Shown: positions 8,609-17,151, numbered from the stretch's first letter. The stretch: DNA of 64,000 nt from Bacteroidaceae bacterium (GCA_021768245.1 JAETNO010000014.1:9845-73844); one strand, 5' to 3'. The notes: generated by a model not told the origin, from the letters alone. Numbers and translations: made by a program.

Positions 8609-8800
8609 TTACTCTTCGTTTGAGCGGAGCTGCTGAACGTAGACAGCCTTCATCATCTTCTTGCGGTTGACAACAGAGGGCTTCTGAAATGCCTGACGTG
8701 TGCGGAGTTCGCGGACGATGCCGGTTTTCTCGAATTTACGTTTGAATTTCTTCAGAGCCTTCTCGATGTTCTCACCTTCTTTTACTTGTACGATGATCAT
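8609..8800 (-). CDS. rpsU: 30S ribosomal protein bS21
   Basis: A 63-residue basic protein matching bS21 over its whole length (MIIVQVKEGE, ENIEKALKKFKRKFEKTG, then the basic tail). It binds the 30S platform near the 3' end of 16S rRNA. In Bacteroidota this protein helps cover the anti-Shine-Dalgarno sequence (known from Flavobacterium ribosome structures). The leader before this ATG shows no Shine-Dalgarno-like sequence. It has its own consensus promoter and lies alone between the debranching-like gene and tRNA-Met. Confidence 0.97.
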   Translation of the reverse strand: MIIVQVKEGENIEKALKKFKRKFEKTGIVRELRTRQAFQKPSVVNRKKMMKAVYVQQLRSNEE

Positions 8801-8847
8801 TGCTTTTGTTTGATATTATAGTTTGGTTATTAAATATTTTTGCGCGG

Positions 8848-8878
8848 CAAAATTACTAATTCTTTTTTGATTTACAAA
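8848..8878 (-). promoter_or_regulatory. rpsU promoter
   Basis: On the minus strand TTTG (8878-8875), 19 bases, then TAATTTTG (8855-8848): a perfect Bacteroidota -33/-7 pair, giving an rpsU leader of about 40 bases. Confidence 0.85.
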
Positions 8879-8888
8879 GCCTTTGCCT

Positions 8889-8926
8889 GAAAAAACGTCT
8901 GAAAACCTTGGCGGTAATCAGACGTT
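8889..8926 (-). terminator. Rho-independent terminator after tRNA-Met
   Basis: On the minus strand a 9-bp stem (8926-8918 with 8902-8894) with a 15-base loop is followed by a run of T, directly after the tRNA 3' end. Confidence 0.85.
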
Positions 8927-8932
8927 CTCTTG

Positions 8933-9006
8933 TAGCGAGACCGAGAATTGAACTCGGGACCTCCGGGTTATGAATCCGACGCTCTAACCAACTGAGCTAT
9001 CTCGCC
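8933..9006 (-). tRNA. tRNA-Met (anticodon CAT)
   Basis: A 74-base cloverleaf. The acceptor stem is GGCGAGA/TCTCGCT (1-72 is a G-U pair). The D arm is GCTC-AGTTGGTTA-GAGC, the anticodon loop TTCATAA, and the T arm CCGAG-TTCAATT-CTCGG. CCA is not encoded. CAT could also be tRNA-Ile2 (lysidine-modified), but the body looks like elongator tRNA-Met. Confidence 0.93.
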
Positions 9007-9042
9007 ATCCGTTAATGGTGTTGCTTTTAGCTTTTGCGAGGG

Positions 9043-9073
9043 CAAAGGTAGGGAGTTTTTTTTAAATGACAAA
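9043..9073 (-). promoter_or_regulatory. tRNA-Met promoter
   Basis: On the minus strand TTTG (9073-9070), 19 bases, TACCTTTG (9050-9043); about 37 bases upstream of the mature tRNA 5' end. Confidence 0.8.
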
Positions 9074-9120
9074 ATCTTTTGAACTAAAATTTGAAACAGG
9101 ATCGTATTAAATACTTTTAA

Positions 9121-9152
9121 CTTGACATAATAACCATAATATTGTAATTTTG
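9121..9152 (+). promoter_or_regulatory. Promoter of the CI/LexA-like repressor
   Basis: CTTG (9121-9124, one mismatch to TTTG), 20 bases, then TAATTTTG (9145-9152). Transcription would start near 9159, 28 bases before the ATG. The AT-rich palindromic spacer is a plausible autoregulatory operator. Confidence 0.6.
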
Positions 9153-9186
9153 TTGGTATAAAGCCAAATGTATTCACGTTTATTGT

Positions 9187-9888
9187 ATGCAAGACTCTAA
9201 AATTTACCATAATGCAGAAGAGACCGTGATTGACCGCCTGCGCCATCTGATGGAAGTGCGCCATCTCTCACAGCGACAGCTGGCATCCATGCTGCGTCTC
9301 GACCCGTCCAACCTCTCAAAGGTCCTTAACGGCAAGCTCCCTTTCACCGACGGTCTTATCAACCGCATAGTCGCCGATCTTGGAGTGTCGAAAAGCTGGC
9401 TGCGCGACGGCATAGGGCTTCCATTCGATAAAACCTCTCTTGCGCGGGAAATCATGCTTCCGGCCTCCGCAGTTCCCGAGCCTGTGAAAAACGGAATCCC
9501 TGTCTACGACCTTGATGTCACTGCCGGATGCCGCAGTCTTGAAGCTCTTTTCGGAGAGACACGTCCAGTCGGTACAATAGACATTCCCGGAATACACTCC
9601 GGTTCCCACATAGTCAAAGTGCGTGGCGACAGCATGTCTCCGCGCATCATCAACGGCGGATACGTGGCTATCCGTCCTATTTCTGATTTGAAGAATATCT
9701 TCTGGGGACAGATTTATGTGGTGGAACTTGATGAGTTCCGTATGGTCAAATACCTACGCCGGCACTCGGATCCGTCAATGATCATTCTCCATAGCGACAA
9801 TCCGTCATACGATGATATGGATGTGGCCAGGGCTGATATACGCTCCCTTTATATTGTCGAAGCGATTCTTAATTATGAAGTTAACTGA
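9187..9888 (+). CDS. XRE-HTH / S24 peptidase-like repressor (CI/LexA type)
   Basis: A 233-residue transcription regulator. It has an N-terminal XRE helix-turn-helix (residues ~14-70: HLSQRQLASMLRLDPSNLSKVLNG). The C-terminal S24/LexA-like autoproteolysis domain (~105-230) carries the catalytic Ser in VRGDSMSP and the Lys in RMVKYLRR. Such proteins bind operators as dimers and may self-cleave on RecA-ssDNA. Both catalytic residues are present, so cleavage is possible; the Ala-Gly-type cleavage site could be in DVTAGC (~113-118). It stands alone, divergent from tRNA-Met and convergent with the fimbrial operon, with no prophage genes nearby. Bacteroidales often carry such solitary regulators. 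Confidence 0.9.
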   Translation: MQDSKIYHNAEETVIDRLRHLMEVRHLSQRQLASMLRLDPSNLSKVLNGKLPFTDGLINRIVADLGVSKSWLRDGIGLPFDKTSLAREIMLPASAVPEPVKNGIPVYDLDVTAGCRSLEALFGETRPVGTIDIPGIHSGSHIVKVRGDSMSPRIINGGYVAIRPISDLKNIFWGQIYVVELDEFRMVKYLRRHSDPSMIILHSDNPSYDDMDVARADIRSLYIVEAILNYEVN

Positions 9889-9906
9889 GTCCGGGCTGCT
9901 CTGGCT

Positions 9907-10806
9907 TCATGCCGGTTGCTCTGCCGGAAGGGTAACGTTGATGTAGTTGATTCCGTCATATTTCAGCACGCGCCAGCCGAAATTGACGCTTCTGTAACTT
10001 CCGTCACGGAAACGGAATTCCAGTATGGCATCTCCCGGAGTCTGTTGTGGTACGATTATCATTCTCTGCTCTTCACCCATGATGCCGTCCTCAGGTACAT
10101 CGATAGTGTACGACGTGCGGAATCCATCTTTCTCGCCGCTATAGTCCTTATTGTCCCAAACATTCTGACGGTAAGCCCCGACACTATAGCCTCCACAACC
10201 GTAGATGTTTGAGAGTGAGATTGATTCGAGACGTTTTGCGTCGCCGTTTATGCGGAAGTATATCAGCGACAGGATGTGTCGGAAATAGAGATTCACCTTT
10301 TCCTGTGGCTTGTCGGCATTGTTGATTTTATCCGTGAGGTCGGTGAATATAATCTCTGTCTGATTTTTAGGATTGCTTGGCGGTTCATAGTAGAACCGGG
10401 CTTTTTCAGGGGCCTCCCAATGGTTGGTCAGTATGAATCCATCCACATTGGCCGGGGTGTAGGCATAGAAACTGAGCGTACGGCCGTCGGTTGGCCAGTA
10501 GTAGGGAATCTTGGTTGTCCAGCTTCCATCGCTGCCTTTCATGACTTCCTCGCCTTCCATTATGTAGCATTGGAAATTGTTGCCGCTGTCCCATTCAGCT
10601 GCGTAGACCTTGAAATTTTGGATATTGTCATAGTCCACGGTTGTTGCGCGAGATTGTTTTTCAGTGGTAAGCGCTTCCATGCTTGTGGAGAAGCTGATGG
10701 CCACGCCGTCCTTTACCTGCGGCAGGGATGGTTCGTCGGCATTGGAGCATGCTGTCAGGGCAATGCCTGCCAGTGCGATGTATAATATTCTTCTTCTATT
10801 CTGCAT
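9907..10806 (-). CDS. Fimbrillin family lipoprotein (third in operon)
   Basis: A 299-residue fimbrillin of the Mfa/FimA-like type, a subunit of type V pili. It has a lipoprotein signal with lipobox LTAC at residue ~20, then the fimbrillin core: VAISFSTSM, FKVYAAEW, WTTKIPYYWPTDGRTLSFYAYTP and a C-terminal beta domain. Subunits of this family are exported as lipoproteins and trimmed by an Arg-specific protease before donor-strand polymerisation; Arg-containing sites (for example KQSRATT at ~53) fit that. It is more divergent from the other two fimbrillins here than they are from each other, which may mean a tip or adhesin role. It starts 15 bases after the previous gene. Confidence 0.85.
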   Translation of the reverse strand: MQNRRRILYIALAGIALTACSNADEPSLPQVKDGVAISFSTSMEALTTEKQSRATTVDYDNIQNFKVYAAEWDSGNNFQCYIMEGEEVMKGSDGSWTTKIPYYWPTDGRTLSFYAYTPANVDGFILTNHWEAPEKARFYYEPPSNPKNQTEIIFTDLTDKINNADKPQEKVNLYFRHILSLIYFRINGDAKRLESISLSNIYGCGGYSVGAYRQNVWDNKDYSGEKDGFRTSYTIDVPEDGIMGEEQRMIIVPQQTPGDAILEFRFRDGSYRSVNFGWRVLKYDGINYINVTLPAEQPA

Positions 10807-10821
10807 GGCTGATTTGACTGA

Positions 10822-11841
10822 CTATGGAACTTCCACATTGAAATCTTCATGCCAGCGCCATGTCTCGTCGTGGACTGTAAACGAGATTGGCACAAGTTTC
10901 TCGCTGTCGCCGAGCACATTGTCGGGTGTCAGGTGGCACACGAGATTGTAAGAGCGACCCGCCTCGGGATTGATTTTAGGGAATGGCACTTTTATTAGCT
11001 GCTCGTCGGTCACGGGGTAGCCTTGGGTGCTGTTAGGGTCTGCGGTATAGAACACCTGTATTCTGATTTCCATCCAGCTCTCATCGACGGGGAGCGGCAG
11101 TAGGTAAACCGGCGTGGTCTGCGACGGTTCGGTCTGCTTGATGATATACAACGGGTCAATGCCTATCCATGCGCTTTCAGTTCCCTCTCGTTGCCATGAA
11201 GGTTTTGGTTGGGTCATATTGATGGTTCCCTTGGCACTGATATTGCACAGCATGATGCTATGGGCGTTGACGAAGTAATGCGGATTTACCAGGTCGTTGT
11301 GGAAAGTGAGTGTGAGTCTCGAGAGGAGATGCTTGAATTTCATTTCCACTTCCGGCATATATGTCGGTGTGGCTACGGGTGTCTTCATAGTGCCGCTGAA
11401 AGCATATAGCAAATCCTCCTTGGCCTGCGATATGCCTATATCGTAATGGAAGGTGCCGCCGCCTGTAAGGGTAGCGTTGTTTTTCTTCGTCGGTATGAAA
11501 TTAAGTCCTTTGGAGTTGACGGGAACTATTCCTGTAAAGAAATACAGTTTCCCCGGATACCAATACTCAGTCCTGTCACATACCCACGAGCCGTCGGGCT
11601 GTCGCGAAACGATATCCCCGTCGTAGATATATGAGTCTGCCTTGTTGACGAAGCCGTAGACCTTGAATTCAGAGAATGGGATATCTTGACCACTTTCGCT
11701 CCTCGAAGTCATTTCGATAAAAGGAGTGTCAAACTCAATGGCCATGCTTCTTCCGCGTCCTTCTCCCGGCTCGTCGTCTTTAGAGCAGGCCGGAAGAAGA
11801 AACGGAAGAATCGTGGTCAATATGAGATAGTGAAGTTTCAA
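10822..11841 (-). CDS. Fimbrillin family lipoprotein (second fimbrillin)
   Basis: A 339-residue paralogue of the gene ending at 11901, sharing the blocks FKVYGFVNKADSYIYD, YWYPGKLYFFTG and a GGGTFHYDI motif. Lipobox LPAC at ~19. An Arg-rich trimming site (MTSRSESG) lies about 45 residues in. Predicted type V pilus subunit exported to the outer surface. Tandem duplication of the neighbour is the simplest origin. It is separated from the upstream fimbrillin by 59 bases that include a stem-loop. Confidence 0.87.
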   Translation of the reverse strand: MKLHYLILTTILPFLLPACSKDDEPGEGRGRSMAIEFDTPFIEMTSRSESGQDIPFSEFKVYGFVNKADSYIYDGDIVSRQPDGSWVCDRTEYWYPGKLYFFTGIVPVNSKGLNFIPTKKNNATLTGGGTFHYDIGISQAKEDLLYAFSGTMKTPVATPTYMPEVEMKFKHLLSRLTLTFHNDLVNPHYFVNAHSIMLCNISAKGTINMTQPKPSWQREGTESAWIGIDPLYIIKQTEPSQTTPVYLLPLPVDESWMEIRIQVFYTADPNSTQGYPVTDEQLIKVPFPKINPEAGRSYNLVCHLTPDNVLGDSEKLVPISFTVHDETWRWHEDFNVEVP

Positions 11842-11880
11842 GACTGATTAACAATAGTTGACGTGAGACGTTTTGGCAGG

Positions 11881-11905
11881 ACTGACCTGTATTTGTCAGG
11901 TCAGT
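11881..11905 (-). other. Intergenic stem-loop inside the fimbrial operon
   Basis: A 9-bp perfect stem (11881-11889 with 11897-11905) with a 7-base loop spans the stop codon of the first fimbrillin. There is no T-run, so it is more likely an mRNA-stabilising or processing element than a terminator. It could make the upstream subunit more abundant than the downstream ones. Confidence 0.55.
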
Positions 11906-12917
11906 TGATAGGCATATCCGGATTCTGAATCCAGTTGTTGACTGTCTCTACGGTAAACTTGATGGGTTCAAGCTCATGCTCCGGGTTAAGGTTCTGCGGG
12001 TTGAGAGTGGCAGTGAACCTATAGCTGTTGCCCTTCTCGAATTCTACGGGAGGAAGTGAGACCGTGTGGGTGTAGGTATCCATGATTTGGCTTCCGTTGC
12101 GCACAATCACGTTAAATGTGATTGTATATTCAGCCGACGCAGGAATGATGAATACCGGCTCTGAACCTGCCAACTCCGTCTCGGCAAACTGTTTCGAACC
12201 TGTAGTCTTGGTATTTTCAGTGTCGATGTCAACGATATCGAATGGCACATCACCCTCTTTGACTGTCCATGCCTTTTCTGCGGAAGCCATGTCGATTGAG
12301 CCTTCCGAAGGTGTGGTTTTAAGAGTGAGATTGCCGATTTCAAGGATTGTTGCCTTCGACACTTCGTTCTTGAACTGGAAAGTTACTTGGGAGAGCATAT
12401 GGTTGAACGTCATCCCTACAGGCTGGATATTTTCCAGACTTGTGTGGGTGATTGCCGGATTGGTGAAGGCATAAATCAGGTCTTCCTCGCCCTCCGCAAC
12501 GCGGTTGTTGAAATTGATTGTGCCGCCGCCGGTATATGTGCCGTCCGTCGCTATCGCACTCGCGTCAAGCGGAGTGAAAGTGACGCTCTCATCGATAGGT
12601 GCCAGCCCGGTGAAATAGTATTTCTGATTGAGATACCAGTATTCCAGTCGGTCGACGGTCCATTCATTGCCCGTTTTTGTCACGGTGTTGTCGCTGAACA
12701 CATAGGAATCGGGCTGATTCACAAAGCCCCATACCTTGAACTCTGTCACGTTCGCTTTTGTGGCCACTTCCCTTTGGTTGATGGAATTTGCCACATAGGG
12801 ATTTGCGAATGAAATAGCATCCCTCGTAGGGTCTTTCGGCCCGTTGTCATTGTCGCTGCTACAGCCTGCGGCCATGGCTGAAAGCGCAATCGCCGCAATA
12901 GGAAAAATCTTCTTCAT
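11901..12917 (-). CDS. Fimbrillin family lipoprotein (first fimbrillin)
   Basis: A 338-residue fimbrillin with lipobox AAGC at ~19 and the family blocks FKVWGFVNQPDSYVF, YWYLNQKYYFTGLAP, GGGTINFN and MLSQVTFQFKNE. A trimming site with Lys/Arg (REVATKAN) lies ~50 residues in. As the first fimbrillin after the DUF5119 gene it is a candidate for the major stalk subunit; this is inferred from order only. The start is 59 bases after the DUF5119 stop. Confidence 0.88.
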   Translation of the reverse strand: MKKIFPIAAIALSAMAAGCSSDNDNGPKDPTRDAISFANPYVANSINQREVATKANVTEFKVWGFVNQPDSYVFSDNTVTKTGNEWTVDRLEYWYLNQKYYFTGLAPIDESVTFTPLDASAIATDGTYTGGGTINFNNRVAEGEEDLIYAFTNPAITHTSLENIQPVGMTFNHMLSQVTFQFKNEVSKATILEIGNLTLKTTPSEGSIDMASAEKAWTVKEGDVPFDIVDIDTENTKTTGSKQFAETELAGSEPVFIIPASAEYTITFNVIVRNGSQIMDTYTHTVSLPPVEFEKGNSYRFTATLNPQNLNPEHELEPIKFTVETVNNWIQNPDMPIN

Positions 12918-12976
12918 AATCGATGTGTGTTTAAATAGTTGTCTCTTTAATTAATTTATATGTGTCTCGCAGGCGT

Positions 12977-14074
12977 CTAAAGAATGATTTCGAAGTCCGA
13001 TGGTTCGCCCCACGGGTCGACTTCGACGTCAAAGGCACCTCCCCCTTCGGGTTTGGCATCCTCTTCGCTGACTTCGATACCTCCTACAATTACCACTCCC
13101 CCTGCAGGCTGCGATGACATCTGTGCTGTGACCTCTGTGCTGTAAGAGATGTGCTTACCGTTGGTAAGTACGAGTTGTAATGTAATACCATAACGTCCCT
13201 TAGGCTCATAAAGTTCGTCCCCGTCGCGGTAGCCCGGAGCGCCGAAACTCATCATGACTCCCGTCAGTCCTTTTTCGGTTTTTTCGAGGTCGAACATTAT
13301 GGTGCATGGCTCTTCAAGGGTGCGCCCGGTGTTCAGTTTCACTCCGCTCGCCATCCCTGTCATGGCGACCGCTCCGCTGAGCACATATTCGAATCCTTTG
13401 TCGAAATTGAAGTGTATGGCGTATGTGTAGACTGCGGGAGTGAGTGTGACGGGAATTATGTGCAGTTCCTTAGGGTCGTTGATGATTTTCGTTATTGTAG
13501 AGTCTGTCTGCTGCTCCGAAAGAGCCGCTCTGAAGAGCATGTCGGGCTGACTGCGTACAGTCTCGCTCCTTGCATCGGTTCCCACGCTCGAGTTCCCGCT
13601 GTAGACCCCGGGATTGCGCGCGCGTGTAGTGGCTGTTGCCTCGGCGAAGTCCTCGGGATTCTCAATGACGATAAACTCCGTATCGTTGTTGTAGAAAAGC
13701 AGATTGTTTGTGAACTGTGTCATTGGTACGTCGCCACCCTGAGGCTCCATGTTGTAGGAGCGCACATCGCCGTCGGAGGCGAAGGTCACAACTCTCAGCC
13801 CTTCGGGCATCGGGTGCTCGAGGTCTTTGGGCGTTATTCCCATGTCTGCCGGCCACTCCGCCGTCCAGTCGTGGCGTGGTGTGACGGGGATATACCATTC
13901 ACGGTCATATTTGGCCTCTACTTTCGTGCGGTACCATATCCAGCCGTTGTCGCCTCCCGGGTCGTCACAGTCACAGCACTCGCAGTCACACGCGCTCACT
14001 GCCGCCATCAAAACCAATGCCGGCAACAATGCTTTTAGCAGTCCTGTGTGATGTCTGAAACGTGAGTGTGACAT
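12977..14074 (-). CDS. DUF5119 lipoprotein, fimbrial operon leader
   Basis: A 365-residue DUF5119 protein, a family that accompanies fimbrillins and resembles the Mfa2/FimB anchor proteins. The signal ends in lipobox VSAC, and the first mature residues form an unusual cluster with five Cys among acidic residues (CDCECCDCDD) before the folded domain (DWTAEWPADMG, GLRVVTFASDGD). If all the Cys are oxidised or bind metal, the tether just beyond the lipid anchor would be rigid. Inferred role: outer-membrane anchor and length control of the pilus. First gene of the four-gene operon running to 9907. Confidence 0.85.
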   Translation of the reverse strand: MSHSRFRHHTGLLKALLPALVLMAAVSACDCECCDCDDPGGDNGWIWYRTKVEAKYDREWYIPVTPRHDWTAEWPADMGITPKDLEHPMPEGLRVVTFASDGDVRSYNMEPQGGDVPMTQFTNNLLFYNNDTEFIVIENPEDFAEATATTRARNPGVYSGNSSVGTDARSETVRSQPDMLFRAALSEQQTDSTITKIINDPKELHIIPVTLTPAVYTYAIHFNFDKGFEYVLSGAVAMTGMASGVKLNTGRTLEEPCTIMFDLEKTEKGLTGVMMSFGAPGYRDGDELYEPKGRYGITLQLVLTNGKHISYSTEVTAQMSSQPAGGVVIVGGIEVSEEDAKPEGGGAFDVEVDPWGEPSDFEIIL

Positions 14075-14199
14075 AATCTTCAGCCATCAGCGTTTTGTCA
14101 GCGACGGCTTCTGATATTAGAACACCCGAACTTCCCCTCAGGTTTTGTAAAATCTATTTCAGCAATTTCTTATCACTTAATTGTTGCTTCCTGCCGCAT

Positions 14200-14231
14200 T
14201 TTTAATTGTACAGAATTCTGTACAATTAAAA
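14200..14231. promoter_or_regulatory. 32-bp perfect palindrome upstream of the fimbrial operon
   Basis: A 32-base perfect palindrome centred on GAATTC, with TTGTACA-type half sites, lies between the PPTase gene (ends 14307) and the fimbrial operon start (14074). The sequence has no loop, so it is either a dyad operator or a weak bidirectional terminator with A/T ends. The rest of 14075-14306 shows no clear -33/-7 promoter. Confidence 0.6.
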
Positions 14232-14306
14232 TCGGGATTATAGAGCATTTCCCATTCTCCGGGATATTCGATAGCACTTTTAAGGCTTAGCCAACTAAAT
14301 AGTTTC

Positions 14307-14915
14307 TTAAAAGGCAACTGATATTTGTTCCCCTGACGGAAGGCTGAGATGAAACAGCCCATACCGTTCCCCTCTCGCCGTCGCTCCGTAACTGTCGGTC
14401 TCAATCTCTTTGAGGCCGAGTCCGGGTGTAAGCGCAGCTTTGTAGACTGCCTCTTTTATGGTCCAGTAGCGCAGCAGTTCCCCAAGATAGATGTCTGGCA
14501 ATGTGGGCTTACTTCCCTGCGTGTTCCCTGAATTTCCCGCTCTCTTGTTTATGATTAACTCTAACTTTTCCTGTTCGCTGTCTGTTAGGAATCTGTCTTT
14601 AACCCTTATGAGCTGTGCACGGGGATTCTCGATATCCACACCGATTGGACGTCCGGTTTTACTGATGGCTGCAATACAGAAATTTTTACAGTGGGAGATG
14701 GAGATTTTTATATCTTTAAGACCCACGATATATGGAGCACCGTTTTTATCGTGACCAATGGTGATATCTCCGAAACGTTTTTTGAAAATCGCTTCTGCGG
14801 CGAGCCTTTCGGCCCTTTGGCGAAATCCTGTGTCCGGGATGATATCTGCGATGTACAGTTCGAAAGCCTCATGTTCGCACAGTAATCTTGGCCGTATGTC
14901 GTTGTTGGCTGTCAT
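14307..14915 (-). CDS. 4'-phosphopantetheinyl transferase
   Basis: A 202-residue Sfp/AcpT-type transferase that moves the phosphopantetheine arm of CoA onto acyl- or peptidyl-carrier proteins. Motifs: HDKNGAPYI, ISISHCKNF, the Mg-binding IGVDIENPR (residues ~92-100) and the catalytic WTIKEAVYKA (~152-161). Third gene of the gldE-gldD operon, 14 bases after gldD. This grouping is recurrent in Bacteroidota, although a functional link to gliding genes is not established. Confidence 0.92.
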   Translation of the reverse strand: MTANNDIRPRLLCEHEAFELYIADIIPDTGFRQRAERLAAEAIFKKRFGDITIGHDKNGAPYIVGLKDIKISISHCKNFCIAAISKTGRPIGVDIENPRAQLIRVKDRFLTDSEQEKLELIINKRAGNSGNTQGSKPTLPDIYLGELLRYWTIKEAVYKAALTPGLGLKEIETDSYGATARGERYGLFHLSLPSGEQISVAF

Positions 14916-14929
14916 TCAGGAGATTGGTG

Positions 14930-15520
14930 CTAATTGTCCGCTTTTCTGAGGTGTCTGAGAGCTTCGCTTAGGTCACGGCTCACCGTGTTGACAATCGGAG
15001 AGATTGAATCGGCTGAACTTTCAGGGGGCAAGTTGAGGTAGAGCGCGCCTGTCAGCAGACGGGAGTGATTGTCATGGGCTATAATCTGCACTGGAGTGGT
15101 TGTCGAACTGCGCGTTACGGCCATTTCCGTAGTCCAACCTCCGTCCGACACGAGCTGGGTCAGCTCCGTTGTCGCCCCGTGGGTGTTTAGTTCCATACGC
15201 TGATGGCGGTTGGCGATGGCCTCGTCAAGATTGTCGGTCTCGATGAGACTCAGATAGATGGTGGCGCCGTGGAATTGCGGATAAACTATGTCGGCCCACA
15301 CTCCGTCATTGGCAGGGCGGATAGTGACCGAAGCCGATTTGTTGAGTCTTACAATGGTGCCGTCAAGATTCTGTTCGCTATATTCCGCATCGGGAGTCTC
15401 TATGCGTGGCCAACCGTCAGGTTTAGGCACAGGATTTGAATTTCCGCCACTGTGGCATCCCCACAGAGTGATAGCTGTGAGGACGGAAATAAATATCTTG
15501 GCTTTGGCGCTCATAAACAT
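14930..15520 (-). CDS. gldD: GldD-like lipoprotein
   Basis: A 196-residue lipoprotein with lipobox LWGC (Cys ~22) and the GldD signature near the N-terminus of the mature protein (PKPDGWPRIETPDAEY). In gliding Flavobacteria GldD is needed for gliding and T9SS-linked secretion; in non-gliding gut Bacteroidales the role is unclear. It follows gldE by 24 bases, the usual order. An alternative ATG lies two codons in. Confidence 0.87.
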   Translation of the reverse strand: MFMSAKAKIFISVLTAITLWGCHSGGNSNPVPKPDGWPRIETPDAEYSEQNLDGTIVRLNKSASVTIRPANDGVWADIVYPQFHGATIYLSLIETDNLDEAIANRHQRMELNTHGATTELTQLVSDGGWTTEMAVTRSSTTTPVQIIAHDNHSRLLTGALYLNLPPESSADSISPIVNTVSRDLSEALRHLRKADN

Positions 15521-15544
15521 TTCCTGACAGTCTTATCAGGCCTT

Positions 15545-16921
15545 TCATGCCGTGGTCGCCGACATCTGGTCGGCCTGCACTTCCGGCATCACTTTCACGC
15601 GGATATTGACAATGCGGTGCTGCTGTATGGAGAGCACGAGGAAACGGCAGCGGTCATAGACAATTGATTCCTTCTCTTTCGGGAAATCGCCTTTTATCGC
15701 GAGCAGCATCCCTGCGAGTGTCTCGCAGTCCTCCGTGACATCCTTGTAATCATCCTCTTCGAGGTTGGTGACACGGAAGAAGTCGTTGAGCAGGGTTTTT
15801 CCCTCGAATATATAGGTGTCGTCGGGCAGACGGCGGTAGGTCTTTTCCTCTACATCATATTCATCGTCAATGTCGCCTACGATTTCTTCCAGCACGTCTT
15901 CAAGAGTCACGATACCCTGAGTGCCACCGAATTCGTCGACCACTATCGCGAGGTGGACACGGCGTGAGCGGAAGTCCTCCAGCAGATCGTCAATCATCCT
16001 TGATTCAGGCACGAAATATGGCTCCTTCATAAGCTTCTGCCATTCGAAACCGTCATTGGTCTTGCCTACATAGGGGAGAAGGTCGCGCGAATAGAGCACA
16101 CCCTTTATGTTGTCCATGGAATTTTCATAGACCGGGAGGCGGGCGAAACCGCTTTCAATCACCACCTTCATCACCTCGGCGAAATCAGCCTCGATGTCGA
16201 GCCCTGTCACGTCGACGCGCGGGGTCATGACCTCCGATGCTGTTGTGTCGCCGAATTTAAGGATGCCTTCGAGCATGTCCTTGTTGTCCTTTTCGCTCAC
16301 TTGTGCTATTTCGAGCGCCTGGGAGAGGTCGTCGGCGGTGACGGTTGTGTCCTTCTTGGTCACAACCTTCTTCACGATGCTTCCGCTCTTGACGAGCACG
16401 GACGACAGGGGATAGAACATCCTCACTCCGGCCTCAAGGAAGGGGGCGGCCATCTTGGCCCAGCCGAGATTGTTGGAGTTGGCATAGAGTTTCGGCAGGA
16501 TTTCCCCGAAAAGGAGTATGAGGAACGTGAGGAGCACAGTTTGAAGAATGAAACTCCACACTGCACTCATCCCTGAGAAAATAGGGCCGAGCGCGAAGTT
16601 ACACAACACGACTATCGTCACGTTGACCAGATTGTTTATGATAAGGATTGTGGCCAGCAGCCGTTCGGGGATTCTTAGCAGGCGGAGCACTCGCTCGCCG
16701 CTGCCTGATTCCTCAAGCTCGTCGCATTGCACCGGTGTAAGTGAGAAGAACGAAATCTCGCTGCCCGACACGAAGCCGGAAATTCCGAGAGCCAACACCG
16801 CGAGCACGAGAGCCACAATCTGGCCCGTGTCCATAGCGGGGATGCTCAGCAGCGGATTGTTGATGATGTCAAGTAACAGATTTGCCACCTGCTCGGTGGC
16901 CGGTAAAGGGTCGGTATCCAA
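15545..16921 (-). CDS. gldE: GldE-like CNNM/CBS-domain membrane protein
   Basis: A 458-residue inner-membrane protein. The N-terminal CNNM/DUF21 domain (~25-215) has several transmembrane helices and the conserved SGSEISFFSL. It is followed by a pair of CBS domains (~225-350, with TPRVDVTGLD and GTQGIVTLEDVLEEIVG) and a CorC/HlyC ion-transport-associated domain (~365-450). It belongs to the group related to Mg/Co-efflux proteins. GldE can substitute for or assist GldD in Flavobacterium. A TACCTTTG -7 box (16997-16990) lies upstream but no -33 TTTG is evident. Confidence 0.93.
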   Translation of the reverse strand: MDTDPLPATEQVANLLLDIINNPLLSIPAMDTGQIVALVLAVLALGISGFVSGSEISFFSLTPVQCDELEESGSGERVLRLLRIPERLLATILIINNLVNVTIVVLCNFALGPIFSGMSAVWSFILQTVLLTFLILLFGEILPKLYANSNNLGWAKMAAPFLEAGVRMFYPLSSVLVKSGSIVKKVVTKKDTTVTADDLSQALEIAQVSEKDNKDMLEGILKFGDTTASEVMTPRVDVTGLDIEADFAEVMKVVIESGFARLPVYENSMDNIKGVLYSRDLLPYVGKTNDGFEWQKLMKEPYFVPESRMIDDLLEDFRSRRVHLAIVVDEFGGTQGIVTLEDVLEEIVGDIDDEYDVEEKTYRRLPDDTYIFEGKTLLNDFFRVTNLEEDDYKDVTEDCETLAGMLLAIKGDFPKEKESIVYDRCRFLVLSIQQHRIVNIRVKVMPEVQADQMSATTA

Positions 16922-17151
16922 AACTAATATGATGAGTTAGACAAAATAGCTTAACGCGTCGGTCACCCCACGCGCTGAAGTTAGTTTTGCAAAGGTAGTA
17001 AATTTTTGATAGCTGACCTAATTTTTAAGAGTTACTTATTTTCCCACAAATCGATGTCACTTTTAAATTGCCGATTGCGTCCTAAATTCAAAACAATAAA
17101 TAGTCATAGACAATCCCGAATCCGAAATCAAACAAATTCAAATTCCGTAAA

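Noticed and set aside
10276..10785. Plus-strand ORF of 169 codons and similar ones at 13412-14038
   Set aside because: Antisense shadows of the fimbrial genes, with no independent promoter or family.
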